From NCBI GenBank assembly GCA_047967505.1, contig CM106541.1: a stretch of 64,000 bases of DNA; one strand, 5' to 3'. Numbering within the stretch: position 1 is the stretch's first letter; each line of letters starts with the position of its first letter. Position numbers and translations under genes: made by a program. This DNA is from Dipteris shenzhenensis. Its lineage: Eukaryota; Polypodiophyta; Polypodiopsida; Gleicheniales. This document shows, piece by piece, positions 22,600-33,699 of this stretch. The notes beneath the pieces are model-generated. The model had not been told where the DNA came from, did no database searches, and was given only the letters and a program-made list of their open reading frames with translations.

Positions 22600-23281
22600 C
22601 TCCGCTCTCGCTTTTGCGATGGTGCTGGTGTACATTTAGGCTTAGGGCAAGCATGAATGGGCTGTTGATTGCTCTAGCGATTCTTACTTCCTTAGTAGTT
22701 AAATTAGTTGATGGAGGCATGGCTCATCCCATAGTACTCAAGAACATTAAAATCAAAACCTATGGTCTCACATGTTGGGTGTGCCTTGTTGTAATGGATT
22801 TTCAAAACAACCTTGGGTATGTGGCTATTCTAGGGAGACCTTTCTTGCATATGGCAGGATTGATCCATGATTGGCACTCCAACAACATTTATCTAAGGAA
22901 AGATTAGCAAGTCATGAGGGTTGATCTCTCAACATGGAAGGCTCACACTATGTCCGAAAATCTATTTGCAGCTGAATCAGATACCACTGATACGTCTGTG
23001 GTATTGCACAATCTTGACTTAAAGAGGTCGTAACCTATTGGTGAGACTATTGTGAATACACATGTGGAATAGCGGCCTCACCACAAGCAATGAAGGATAT
23101 TCTCAAAATATTCTACGGACACATGATGTCATTAGTCACTTGGTGTGCTCCTTTACCAGAACTATATGACTCACGTGATTGGATGCATACACTGGCGGCA
23201 ATAGATCCACCAACTACTGAGTGCATTCAGATGATGTGCCTTGATGATGAACAACTTAACTCCAATACAGACACTTTGTAA
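22600..23281 (+). pseudogene. Ty3/gypsy-like protease remnant
   Basis: The plus-strand frame at 22614-22907 contains VLKNIKIKTYGLTC, then VVMDFQNNLGYVAILGRPFL and LIHDWHSNNIYLRK. The ILGRPFL box with the preceding KVKTYG-type strand is characteristic of the aspartic protease region just before RT in plant Ty3/gypsy polyproteins. The catalytic DSGS upstream is not evident. Weakly coding sequence continues to about 23281 with stops. No RT or integrase follows, so it is a small fragment. Confidence 0.6.
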
Positions 23282-24660
23282 CTAGTATCCTGCTACATCT
23301 AATAGAAAATATGCACCAGGCATTAACAAGCTTCTATTTCCACCCCTATAAGCAAACTCGTATCTTGTAGTATGAAAAACTTTAAGGAAAACATTGCACT
23401 TAATGCATCAATTAAGCCAGTGACCACTCATCAGGCACAATCGCGAACAATCATCAAGGAAAGTCTAGTCAAGCAAGTTGAAGCAAAAAACCAAATATCT
23501 ATTCGGATCTATGCCGTGGTCTATCCGCCAACCATGAGTAGCAAAAGAACCTATGAAAAAATCAAAATAGGGATTATGCCACTCTACCATGATCACTTCC
23601 ATGCTACAAATAAGGGAATACATAGTTGTTTTAGGGTACTTTTAGGGTTCATTCCCAACCACTAAAAAGAGAGCCAATGCTATCTATTTGTATTTATAAA
23701 ATCTTTATGAACATTATCATGTTCAATATAAGGATAAGAGCCAGCTCAATGGGTAGTCTTAAACAAATATAAATACTATTCGAATTTTAACCTTATGCAA
23801 AAGCTTTTTTTTTAACATAAAGTAAAACTTGATTATACATATAGATGGGAACTAGGTCACCATTGTAAGTATGTATTTAGTAATTAAGTTGAAAATATTC
23901 CCTTGGAAAAGGGTCATAGCTCAATCAACATAGTACCCATATTGTATATCCAAAATTTACAAGATCTCATTCATACCATTATAATGTTTTCACCACTTGT
24001 CATAAGTACTAACCTCAATTGGCATTATGTATTTGGGTCAGAATAGGTTTTAGTATAGGATATAATGGAGCAATATATTTATGTAATATCTATTGATCAT
24101 AGTTTCTAATATAGGATAAAATGGAGCATAGAGTAACGTTGTCATTCAAAAATGATAATATACCTTCTTTGACCATATACTAGTATCATGCATTCGTAAA
24201 AAAAGTTAGTCATAAAATGCAATATAATGTGCCCATAATGCATGTACATTAAATCTTCACACGTTAGAATATGGGAAAGGGAATAATTTAATTATGAAAT
24301 TAGGGATCAATGTAGGAAATGGTCTTCTATGCACACATGTATGCTAAGGGTCCATCTAATACAATATTGGAAATTGATGCGAGTATGAGTGTATGCATAC
24401 ATCGGTGATGTATATGAGTGTATGCATCCATCCATGATGTATATTGTTGTACTAATCCATGGTGCATTACGGCTCGAGTTGTTTGTAGTGCAATTAATCA
24501 CAATAATGTTGTATTTTTTAAAAGAAAAATGCCATAAAAATTTCATGCTGCAAAACACACACAAAAGAATGGCATTTGTAGCATTGATCCAAGCATTTCC
24601 TGCAAACAATCTCCATCCCTCCCTTTCCTGCTTACTCCTTCTAGCCACCTCTACCCTCTT
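23282..24660. other. No recognisable gene
   Basis: AT-rich sequence. The only features I see are short open frames without motifs and a few direct repeats of TATAGGATATAATGGAGCA type near 24055-24130. Confidence 0.4.
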
Positions 24661-24669
24661 GTTTCCCTT

Positions 24670-24755
24670 CAAGACTGCCTCTTGCCTCCTTGCCTCCTTG
24701 CTTCCTCACCTCCTCACCTCCTTGTTTCTTTGCCTTCTCACCTCCTTGCATCATG
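24670..24755. repeat. CTCACCTCCTTGC-type minisatellite
   Basis: A pyrimidine-rich run made of diverged 9-13-bp units (CCTCCTTGC, CCTCCTCAC) repeated about seven times. It yields spurious Leu/Pro/Ser-rich frames in both plus-strand readings. Confidence 0.7.
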
Positions 24756-24845
24756 CTTGTTGCTGGCCCTTCCCTCAATGCTCAGCTCCTCTACTCCTCA
24801 CATTGTCCTTCCCCTCATTTTGGTGTCTCCAATGAATAGCTTGGG

Positions 24846-24933
24846 GGTCTTGTTTTTGGATGGGGGAAGCATAAGAATGGCAATACATTAATGCGCTGTC
24901 ATTTTTGTGCTTTTGCCACCCAAAAACAAGACC
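24846..24933. repeat. Hairpin 1 of a tandem pair
   Basis: An imperfect inverted repeat. The left arm GGTCTTGTTTTTGGATGGGG pairs with the right arm ending CACCCAAAAACAAGACC, giving about 41-bp arms and a short loop near AATGCGCT. It is related in sequence to hairpin 2 directly downstream. Confidence 0.8.
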
Positions 24934-24935
24934 TA

Positions 24936-25071
24936 CAAAGCCCTTGCTTAAGCTTGAATGAGCCTCTTGATTTTGGGGGTGTAACGGTCAAAAATGGTAG
25001 TGCGTTAAGCCATTTTCGGCCATTATACCCCCAAAATCAAGAGGCTCATTCAAGCTTAAGCAAGGGCTTTG
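24936..25071. repeat. Hairpin 2: 62-bp near-perfect arms, 12-nt loop
   Basis: The left arm 24936-24997 (starts CAAAGCCCTTGCTTAAGCTT) and right arm 25010-25071 are reverse complements with about four mismatches, separated by the 12-nt loop TAGTGCGTTAAG. If transcribed, it would form a long duplex typical of siRNA-producing or young miRNA-like foldbacks, or it may be a small MITE. Confidence 0.9.
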
Positions 25072-25162
25072 CAAGCATTGCAAGTCCAGTAAATGAAATC
25101 AATCAGATTAGGAATTGGCAAACTCGATTTGGGAATGGTCAGAAATACTGTGTTTGAATAAT

Positions 25163-25215
25163 GCCCACGTGCATGCACACATGCACACATGCATTTACGT
25201 GCATGTGTGCACATG

Positions 25216-25276
<61 letters not shown>
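25163..25276. repeat. (CA/TG)-rich stretch followed by (GA)n
   Basis: ACATGCACACATGCAT-type units at 25163-25219, including a self-complementary TGCATGTGTGCACATGCA, then a (GA)n run at about 25220-25276. Confidence 0.9.
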
Positions 25277-25282
<6 letters not shown>

Positions 25283-25352
25283 ATGCAATGCTAAGGAATA
25301 ATCAAGATCCAACTTGAAAATTTCATTGAAATATTGATATTTAGAAATAGAA

Positions 25353-25450
25353 CTTGGAATTTAGTTCTTGAAATTGAAAACATTCTAAGATCACACCTTG
25401 AGACCCTATGGAGCAGATCTCTAACTCATTGTAGACATGTAATGCTACTT
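25353..25450 (+). repeat. Dispersed repeat fragment shared with 49291-49387
   Basis: About 100 bp align with 49291-49387 in the same orientation: TTGGAAxTT..., TTGAAATT, AAGATC.CACCTT.AGACCC and GATCTC.AAC blocks. The 49-kb copy is more open, encoding FEIKDPTLRPSTAGLQPIVDG. It is probably a piece of one LTR or coding family. Confidence 0.55.
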
Positions 25451-25584
25451 GTTTCAATAGGGATTTAAAATTTGATTAGTAGTCTACATATTACTAGAGG
25501 TTAGGGTGGTCATGATCTCAGCAGGTTAAAGTATAAGTGGTTTTAAGTGCATTTATAATAGCTAGAGTAAAAAAGGCTTACATA

Positions 25585-25760
25585 CAAGTAGCTTAATGGT
25601 GGGATGGTTAGCCTATGGGCCCATGACCAAGGGGTCCCAAGTTCAAGTCCTAGAGTTAGCAATTAATGGAATGGACAAGAGGATGGTACACCCATAACTT
25701 TTGAAATTGATGAATGGACTACTGTGTATCAAAAGGTGAATATACCTTCCCCACTTTCTA
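25585..25760 (+). mobile_element. tRNA-derived SINE head
   Basis: The segment has RNA polymerase III internal promoter boxes with tRNA-like spacing: box A TAGCTTAATGGT at 25589-25600 and box B GTTCAAGTCC at 25641-25650. The intervening sequence resembles a diverged tRNA with an anticodon-loop-like CCCATGA. It cannot be a functional tRNA gene because the arms do not pair well. A plausible body runs to about 25760. No clear terminal tail or target-site duplication was found. Confidence 0.65.
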
Positions 25761-25980
25761 ATTAATGGTACTTACAAAATGCCCATCATTTTTAAAGTTT
25801 GTTGGGCACCACCTTGCCACATGTTAGAATGTCCTTGAACTCCCCCAAGGGTGTGCTAAATGTACCACCACTCCACTCCTTCCAATCCACCATTCACTCT
25901 TCTTAGCCCATGTTTTTCCTCCATACAAACTACTCTTTTAGCCCTAGCCCATGGTTTTGGTCCCCTAAAATGCATTGTAT

Positions 25981-26240
25981 AAATCTTAGCACATGGTTTC
26001 GATCAGAAAGCAAGGCATAGTAAGTTGAAGATGCCACCTCAATATGGCATTGGCCAAAGTACTCCCATTGGTACCTCAAATCCATCCCTCATCCCTAAAG
26101 ATACAAAAACACCAACTGGGGCCTATTTGAGACCCCAATCTCCCCTAATACTAGTACTGAGCCAATGCCCTTTTTGGGATTTCTTGTAATTGACCTTTAG
26201 CCTTATCTATACATTCATGCCCCCTTGAGGGAATTTTGGT
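25981..26240 (+). repeat. 260-bp repeat, inverted partner at 37043-37302
   Basis: This block (starting at AAATCTTAGCACATGG, ending in CCCCTTGAGGGAATTTTGGT) is the reverse complement of 37043-37302 with only a few mismatches per hundred bases. It has no coding content that I recognise. High similarity over exactly this interval, with divergent flanks, suggests two insertions of one small element or a segmental inverted copy. Confidence 0.85.
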
Positions 26241-26777
26241 ACTAACATCGTACATATGCCTATACTAACTCCCAATTTAAATAAACATCCAATCACATCC
26301 AAATCATATCTTTATAAGTGCCTATGGTTATGTCTGGCGAACTTTTTCTACAAAGACCTCAATGTTGGTCTTGTAGGTTCAAAAGCACAATTTTATGGCT
26401 ACACAGCCTAATTAAGCATCTAGCTTATATAGGTCTCTTTCACACACATTGATCACCGTAGCCATTCCGTGGGGTGGACGGAGTCGTCTGAGTTGTAGTA
26501 AAGTGGAGTCTCACTCTATTCTTAATGAAGCTCACTTTAGGTTCTCTCTCTTGAGTGTCTCTTCCCTTTTTCCATTGTTTTCTCTTCCAAAGTGCTCAAA
26601 AGTATTGTTCATTCAGCCACTCATTGTGCATACATGGTTTATCTATTTCCCAAGCCACAAAGGAGGCTCTTCCTTCTCTCTTAGGCGACCTATATGGGAC
26701 TTGGATCGTTGATGACATCTAAGCATGGAGGTAGTATTCTCCCAAGTCGACACCAGTAGGAGTAGGTGTTTTTTATG

Positions 26778-27120
26778 ACAATTTGACCCCCTGTCAGTAT
26801 TTTGCTCATAACTTTTCGCTCGGTGGTCCGATTTGGACGAAACTTATATCAGCGCAAAGCTCTCTTCAAGGAGCATCATCCTATATATCGTTTATTTTAT
26901 TAGATGCCAAACCAAAAATCTATGACTTTGTGTGTGACTGTTTTTTTAAGACAATTTTTACCCCCATCCAGTAAATTGCTCATATCTTTCCGACCGCTTC
27001 TCTATTTCTTACGAAACTTATATCAGAGCGAAGCCCATTTCAAGGCACATCTCATATGTGATTGAATATTTTATATCATGTCTCTACTAAAAGTTATGGG
27101 TCTCTATGTCTTATGATAGT
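26778..27120. repeat. Two-copy diverged tandem repeat of about 170 bp
   Basis: The block GACAATTTGACCCCC...GCTCATAACTTTTC...GAAACTTATATCAG...AGCGCAAAGC is repeated from about 26951 as GACAATTTTTACCCCC...GCTCATATCTTTCC...GAAACTTATATCAGAGCGAAGC. Such GCTCATAACTTTTCG sequences are common in noncoding parts of plant LTR elements. Confidence 0.7.
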
Positions 27121-27194
27121 TTGGAGAGTGTTTTGAGATGTGTAAAGGTGTCTATGAAGGAGGTGGAATGTTTCCTCGGAACCTACCCATCCGA

Positions 27195-27485
27195 CCCAAT
27201 CAGCCCCTTCAAACTCCTCGATATATGAGTTCATGTCATGTTGAGCCACAAGATCTTCTTTCAACAACGTATCGCTCTTCTATTTGGTGTAGACTGACTT
27301 GCTGAGATTATGACCTCCGCTGATCCTTTCCTTCTCCCTATGCTTGAGTAGAACATCACTTGGGATGTTACCATCTTCATTCTCATCTAAGGGAGGATAG
27401 TATGGTGTGGTCTCTTGGTATAAAATCTTCCTTTTAATGTCCCCTTCCCAGTGATGGATATCTCTATCACTCAGTTCGAAAGCAT
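27195..27485 (-). pseudogene. Unrecognised open reading stretch
   Basis: The minus strand is open for about 75 codons before its first stop, with coding-like composition including LSDRDIHHWEGDIKRKI and PPLDENEDGN. It lacks an ATG and known motifs. It could be a fragment of a gag or host exon. I cannot assign it. Confidence 0.3.
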
Positions 27486-27550
27486 TAGGAAGTGAAAAGG
27501 TGCGTGAAGTTTATTACCCCCAACTTCATGTCACAATACATTTCTTGAAC

Positions 27551-28620
27551 CATGTCTACGACTAGCAACCTCAATCTGGAGGCATCTGCTAAGTTAGATA
27601 ACTCCAATTATGGTACATGGAAATACCGAATGGAGACCATTTTAGTACTTTAGGACAAATGGGAGTATGTCGATGGGTCTACACCTAGGCCATTGGACGA
27701 TCCAGCCACCAGTACCTCTACTCCACCTATTGTTTGTAGACTCTACATCTACACAAACAGTTTTCACACCTGTAGTAGATCCTGCCATTGCCCGAGCTCA
27801 GGCAAAATGGGATAAGAAAGACAAGTATGCATATCATTTGATCAAGCAGAATGTGCAAGATGTCATGCTAGGACAGCTCAACACAGTCAAGACATCAAAA
27901 GAAGCATGGGATATGTTTGCAACTCTCTACGAGTCTAAGAACACATCCAGGATTCTCACATAGAGAAACCAGATCAACCAGAGTTTTCGCAATAGCAGCA
28001 AAACCAGTCATGCTTATGTACTCTGGATAAAAGACTACAACAATCAACTTGCAGTAGCAGGAGAGACTATGAACCCCACAGAAATGGTTCAAGTAATCTT
28101 GAATGGTTCTAGGAGAGGGATACGAGAATCTAGTCCAGAGTATTGCCATCCAATGGAAAATTCCAACACTGGAAGAACTTCAGTCAGTCCTAATTGGTGA
28201 AGAACTCAGGACGCAATAAATTCAAGCACGCAAAGGTCATTCTAATGATCAAGCATTCATAGCTTCATACAAAAGTAGAGGCATAGGTAGATCATACCAG
28301 AGCAGTGGTCATCATCATCAAAAACAAAATCAAAATTAGCATCAACATCAGCAACATCAGAATCAGCAAAGAGGAAATCATTCCAACCGAGGAACATTAC
28401 AAGGATGAGGGAATGCATCCACCAATGTGTCAAACATCCAGTGCAACTATTGTCACAAGTTTGGACACTATGAAAGAGATTGCCGCAAAAAGAAGTACGA
28501 CCAAGGCGATCAATCCAGCAGTAATCGAGGGAATTTTCAAGGCAGAAAAAATCATCGTGGTGCAAAGAAACATGGGAATATGTTTCCTGCAAACGAGGAA
28601 ATGTAGTAGAATGATATAGT
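27551..28620 (+). pseudogene. copia C gag remnant
   Basis: Gag starts at ATG 27551 with MSTTSNLNLEASAKLDNSN, followed by YGTWKYRMETIL. A frameshift near 27700 moves to AIARAQAKWDKKDKYAYHLI and LNTVKTSKEAWDMFATLYES. Later segments in other frames read SHAYVLWIKDYNNQL. The zinc knuckle CNYCHKFGHYERDC is intact at about 28441-28485. It is related to the detached gag piece at 10485-11045. At least four stops and three frameshifts block translation. Confidence 0.85.
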
Positions 28621-29512
28621 GTACCTAGACACTGACTACAATCCTAAAGAGGACTTCAGCTATCAAGTCAACCAAGCGGAACAGGATCCTTGGTATATCG
28701 ATAGTGGTGCATCATCTCACATGATAAATCATCAGGAATGGTTTACAGAGATGAAACCATTAGAAGGTCAGAAAAATGTCATCTACATAGTAGATAATAC
28801 ACTGAATCCATTTCAAGGGATAGGTGTTATCCCTATGAACAATTTGACTAGTATGAAAGGATTGGTGAATGATGTGCTTTATGTTTTGAAGCTCAGCAAA
28901 AACCTTTTGTCAGTAGGATAAATGACGGAACACAACTACAAAGTCATCTTCGACAGAGATGAATGCACTATCAGAGATAAATCCAAAAGATGTCAACTAG
29001 TAGCAAAAGGTGTCAAGGAAGGATGCTTGTACAGAATGCTAGCTACATTACATGCCATGTCAGCTCAACCGCAATAGATGTCACAATCTACAAAAGCCAT
29101 GGTAGAAAACTAGATAAGCAGAAAGATCAAAGTCATGAGATCAGACAGAGGAGGTGAACACATGTCTTCAGCATTTAGGAACTTTTGTAGAAGTCACAGC
29201 ATTCGAAGACAATTCACATGTGTAGATACTCCTCAACAGAATGCAAGAGCTAAAAGAAAGAATGGGACTTTAGCAGACAATGCTAGAGCAATGCTTAGTG
29301 AGAAGCATCTTTCGAATCAGTATTGGGCAGAAGCAATAGCCACTGCGAACTATTTGCTTAATCGGCTTCCTACCGAACTGATACAAGGTATGACTCCTTA
29401 TAAAGCATTCATTGGACACAAGCCACACATTGGGCATCTCCGCATATTTGGTGGTTGCATAGCATATGCCCACATACATGATGATCATTGCACGAAATTG
29501 GACGCGAAGTAA
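28619..29512 (+). pseudogene. copia C protease and truncated integrase
   Basis: The protease motif PWYIDSGASSHMINHQEW (about 28687-28740) is intact, including the catalytic Asp. It is followed by LNPFQGIGVIPM and LSKNLLSVG, then a stop at 28921. After YRMLATLHAMSAQ the sequence jumps directly to integrase KVMRSDRGGEHMSS (29135) and TPQQNARAKRKN. HLSNQYWAEAIATANYLLNR follows. The HHCC zinc region and the first catalytic Asp of integrase are absent, a deletion of about 150-170 codons. Protease is thus the best preserved part. Confidence 0.85.
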
Positions 29513-29689
29513 CACAAATGCATCATGGTTGGCTACAGTGAAGAAAGCAAAGCATACAAATTGCATGATCCCATCAACCGCAAGGTCATTATCTCCAGAG
29601 ATGTAATCTTTAATGAGAAATCAGAATGGAAAACGTCACCTACATAGGAGATAGAAGCATGGACTTCACAGCCATCTACAGAACAAGTT

Positions 29690-31375
29690 GATGAAGAAGA
29701 GCAAGAATTGCCCAACAACACCCCAATCAGAGCCACAGCAGCTCAGATGGTCTACTAGGGAAAGCAAACCACCAGCCAGATTGACATATGCTCAGAAAGG
29801 CAAAGCAATTCAGGTGGAAACGACCAACTATGCTCTTATGACTACCATCATGGCTATAGAAGAGCTAGTGTACTTTGAAGATGCAGTAGACAAGCCAAAA
29901 TGGCAAACTGCTTATGAATGAAGAAATGGATGCTTTGTATAAGAATAATACTTGGGAATTATGCGACCTTCCAATAGGAAAGAAGGCCATAGCAAACAAA
30001 TGGGTATACAGAGTGAAGTACAAAATCTAGATGGCAATATTCAAAGATACAAAGCCAGACTAGTTGCAAAAGGATTTGCACAGCAATATGGTCAGGATTA
30101 TGATGAGACTTATGCTCCAGTATTAGCAAAGATGGATTCCATATGATTCTTGATATCACTAGCGACACTCAGTAGATGGAATGCGTATTAGCTCGATGTC
30201 AAGCGTGCATTTCTCAATGGTTACCTAGACGAGGAAGTCTACATGCAACAACTAGCAGTTATGTTGAACTAGGAAAGGAGAATAAGGTTTGCCATCTCAA
30301 AAAGAGTCTCTACAGCTTAAAGCAAGCACCCAGAAGTTAGTATAGCAGAATCGACAAGTATTTTGCTGATCTGGGATACATGAAATCCAATGAAGATCAT
30401 ACTCTCTACTACAAGGTTCAAGGGGAAGACATTACTATTACACTTTTGTACGTAGATGATCTGCTTGTGATAGGAAGCAAGGATAGCTTCATTAGAAAAC
30501 TGAAACAAGACTTATTTGCAGAGTTTAACATGAAAGATCTTGGACTTATGCACTATTGTCTTGCAATTGAGTTCTGGAGAGATTCAGATAGCACATTCAT
30601 GAGTCATCTCAAGTATGTTGACAGTCTCCTGAAGAAGTTTCATATGGTAGATTGCAAGATTGCAACCACTCCCATGGAACATAGTTTGAAACTTACTAAA
30701 GATTTAGAAAAGCCTATAGTCTATGACAGGTACTACAGGAAGCTCATTAGATCTCTTATACATTTGACTATCACATGGCCAGATATTTGTTATATGCAAT
30801 AAGCTCACTAGCACAGTTTATGGAAAATCCAAAACAATCTCATTGGAATGCAGCCAAAAGAGTCTTGAGATACATCAAAGGTACAAGATAGTTTGGAATA
30901 GACCACAGAGGAAGTCATCCACGGTTGCATGAATACTGTGACAATGAATATGCCAGAGATCATGAGACCAGGAGATCGACTCTGAAATATACATTTTTCC
31001 TTGGTCAAGGTGCTATATCATGGTTGTCAAACAAACAACCAACTATTTCTTTGTCTTTGACTGAAGAAAAATATAGAGCACTCACTATAAGTGCATGTGA
31101 GGCTATATGGCTCAGAAGACTATTGTCAGAAACAGACTACTTTGATGAGTCAAAGCCAACTACAATATACTATGATAATCTTAATTGGCTCAAGCATTGG
31201 CCAAGAATCCAGTATATCACTCCAAGAAAAAGCACATTGATGTCAGATAGCACTTCATTAGAGAAAGAGTGTTACTCGGTGACATCACACTGCAACATTG
31301 TGATAGCAAAGAGAATATTGCATACATCTTTACCAAACCACTCGGTAAAGAGCTTTTTGAGAAACTCATGCTGTG
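29690..31375 (+). pseudogene. copia C reverse transcriptase / RNase H
   Basis: RT can be followed from ALMTTIMAIEEL and [20 protein letters not shown] (30052-30110) through LDVKRAFLNGYLDEEVYMQQ, with frameshifts. The catalytic box ITLLYVDDLLVIGS lies near 30432-30470, followed by MKDLGLMHYCLAIEF. RNase H starts around 30925 with HEYCDNEYARDHETRRST and GAISWLSNKQPTISLSLTEE. KKHIDVR*HFIRERVLLGDI and a terminal IFTKPLGKELFEKL follow. The usual DSDWAG is changed to DNEYAR and the DNQSA box to DNLNW, so RNase H catalysis is lost as well. Confidence 0.88.
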
Positions 31376-32580
31376 GTGGATCCTTCTCCAAGTGGGATGC
31401 TGGTTTACGTGGGCTTCTCAGCTTTGCTAAGAGCCGGGCCAAGAAAGAAAGAGACAAATCTCGTAGTAATAACTCGATGCTCCTAGGGATTCATGAGTGC
31501 CTTATGCAGCCAATACTTGTGGATCCCAAAGACTCTTACCTTGCTACCTTGATGGTTGAATGCAATTTGGCTATCAAGGAACTCGACCTGACTAAGGTAG
31601 AAAGAGCTAGAATAAATAGTCATTAGGTTTGGCTGAATGTAGGGGACTGCCCCTCTAAATTGTTCTTCCAAGATTGAAAAGGAAACAAGTCAGGGAATCG
31701 ATTAATCAAGTCCAAGATGAGAATGGGTGTGTAGTGACTGGGTTTTGGCAAATAGCTGAAGTGTTTAAGAAAGAGTTGGCTGCAATTGTTGGCTCTCACC
31801 TATCGACTGACAATAAATGGAAGGAAAATGTAGATCAGATTTTGGCTCCTGTCAGTGTTAGGGTTTTGGATGAGCAGAGATCAAAGCTAGCAAGTCAGTT
31901 TTAGGTACAAGAATTCGAGGATGTTCTTGGTGTCGTGAAGAGAGAGAAGTCTCCTGGCCCTGATGGTCTCTCGGTAGAGTTTTTTAGGCATTTTTGGGAG
32001 CTGCTGAAAGTAGATTTTGTTGAGATGGCTAATGCTTCATGGGATCGAGGCACCCTCTCTGAGGACATGAATGCTGGGTTGATGAAGCTATTCCCCAAGT
32101 GCCCAGATAGGTTAAGAGTTGCTGATTGGCATCCTATCTTTATGCTCAATGTCTCATACAAGCTGATTGCCAAGGTCTTAGCTCTCAAAATTCAAATGGT
32201 GTGTATGCAATTGGTAGACAGAGAATAGAATGGTTTTATCAAAGGTTGAGACATCTTAGAAAACATCCTAAATGTCTCATCAATGCTTGATTATGCCTTG
32301 GCATCAGGTCAGAAATGCTAGCCTTGGGTGTGGACCTCGACAAGGTGTATGATCGAATCTCGTCGGACTTTATTCAGGTGGTTCTAGAGCACTTGTGGTT
32401 TGGGGTTGATCTGGTTAGAAAAGTATGTACCCTTTTTGGCAATGCCTCAGCCATCTTATGTTTAAATGGTGGTGTCATGGGCAGATTTGAACCTCATAGG
32501 CTGCCCATTGGCTCCCTTTTCTTTTGCCATCTATACAGTGCTGCTCATTCACTCCATCAAGTAGGTTGTTGACCTAGGGG
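31376..32580 (+). pseudogene. LINE reverse transcriptase, first part
   Basis: The reading shows the pre-RT linker (WLNVGDCPSKLFFQ near 31625-31670; the usual plant form is WLxxGDxNTKFFH). RT motifs follow: REKSPGPDGLSVEFFRHFW (31941-31997), DWHPIFMLNVSYKLIAKVLA (32125-32185), LGVDLDKVYDRIS (32318-32356, equivalent of DFxKAYDR) and GRFEPHRLPIGS. Stops occur at 31903 and 32227, with a frameshift around 32313. The reading breaks off near 32575 at the inserted sequence. Confidence 0.88.
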
Positions 32581-32581
32581 G

Positions 32582-33699
32582 GTTTCCCTTTTCTGAGCAA
32601 AAACCCCCGAGCGACAAGCGGACAAAAGGTGGGAGGGTCCAAATATATACTAGGCTCAAGTCATTTTTGGGGAGCAAAAAAATCCAAATTATTTCAAGGA
32701 ATATGTAAGTAAATATGAAATATTAATAAATAGATATATATATAAATATACCTTTATATACTATACATATATAATGTCTAAGTGGTGACTTATTTACGAC
32801 TTTCAAAAATCCTTTCTTTTCCTTTCACCATTGGTTGGATCGTGAAATTTTGAGTAAATATCCTCTTTACAGTTCCTCAGGATGACCTAACAAAAATATA
32901 TAATACCTTTTTAATAGACCCTCTAAGTGTATTTTGCCAGAGGAATATGGTTTGAAGAGCTTGCCCCAACCCTATTCTGCCAGCGGAATACCCTTGGAGA
33001 GCCTATGTAGAAGGGGTCATAACTTTTGCTCCTTAGCTCAAATTGAGGAGCTGTAAAAGTAAAAAATGTTCAAAATCTCATGATCTATGCAATGGTAGGC
33101 TAAATTTACACTTTTATAGTTATAAAAGAGAAAAATGAAAAATTTCAAGATGTATATGAGAGTTACACCGTCTCCCTAATTCATATTATGGTAAGAAGGA
33201 GTTTAATAGAGACCACATTTCCTTAAAAGTACTCAGGTTTGGAGAATTGGGAATATTTTGAAAATCCCTCCCTTGCCTTCCCATATTTGATAATGTATTA
33301 GAGATTAATTTATGATCAATTATAATGGCTTCAAGTATGAGGTTTCCAATATCTTTTTCCTACTCATCCAAGGAATATGGTATACATTGTTATATGAGAG
33401 CTTCAAATATGGGATTGCTAAAGATTAGGGAAACTCTTTTAAATCCATTGAATTACCATAATCCTCAAAAGAGAGGATGGTAGGGAGGTATTTATAGGAG
33501 TTTCTAAAGTGTTCACTATTTGTTCATATATAGATGATGTTCTCTAAAATGAGGGTTATAATGAAAAATAAGTAAGTATATGGTTCCCTAAATGAGAAAT
33601 TAAGAAAGAATTGTATATTCCTTTGAGAAATATACAAGCATGGTTGGTGTCAAAAATTATCACTCGGACTTTTCTGCTCATAGGTTTTTGCTCGGAAAC
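32582..33699. mobile_element. 1.1-kb AT-rich insertion in the LINE with short inverted ends
   Basis: The insertion separates two contiguous RT parts. Near the left end CTGAGCAAAAACC (32593-32605) and near the right end GGTTTTTGCTCGG (33683-33695) are inverted repeats, extended imperfectly to GTTTC outside. The interior is AT-rich, without a gene. No clean target-site duplication was seen. It is likely a non-autonomous DNA transposon. Confidence 0.5.

Larger units (their letters stand above)
27551..31375 (+). mobile_element. Ty1/copia retrotransposon (copia C), LTRs not found
   Basis: Plus-strand order gag, protease, (deleted) integrase core, integrase end, RT, RNase H is clear. No 5' LTR or primer site could be delimited upstream of 27551. 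The 3' end is cut off where an L1-like LINE begins at about 31376. A stretch of roughly 500 bp containing the zinc-binding and early catalytic parts of integrase is missing near 29110. Many stops and frameshifts show it is inactive. Confidence 0.88.

Noticed and set aside
24389-24891. Leu/Pro/Ser-rich frame resembling a secreted or membrane protein
   Set aside because: It translates the CCTCCTTGC minisatellite and flanks; no signal peptide context or homologue pattern.
25589-25660. Functional tRNA gene
   Set aside because: Box A and box B are present, but acceptor and anticodon arms do not pair properly; better explained as a SINE head.
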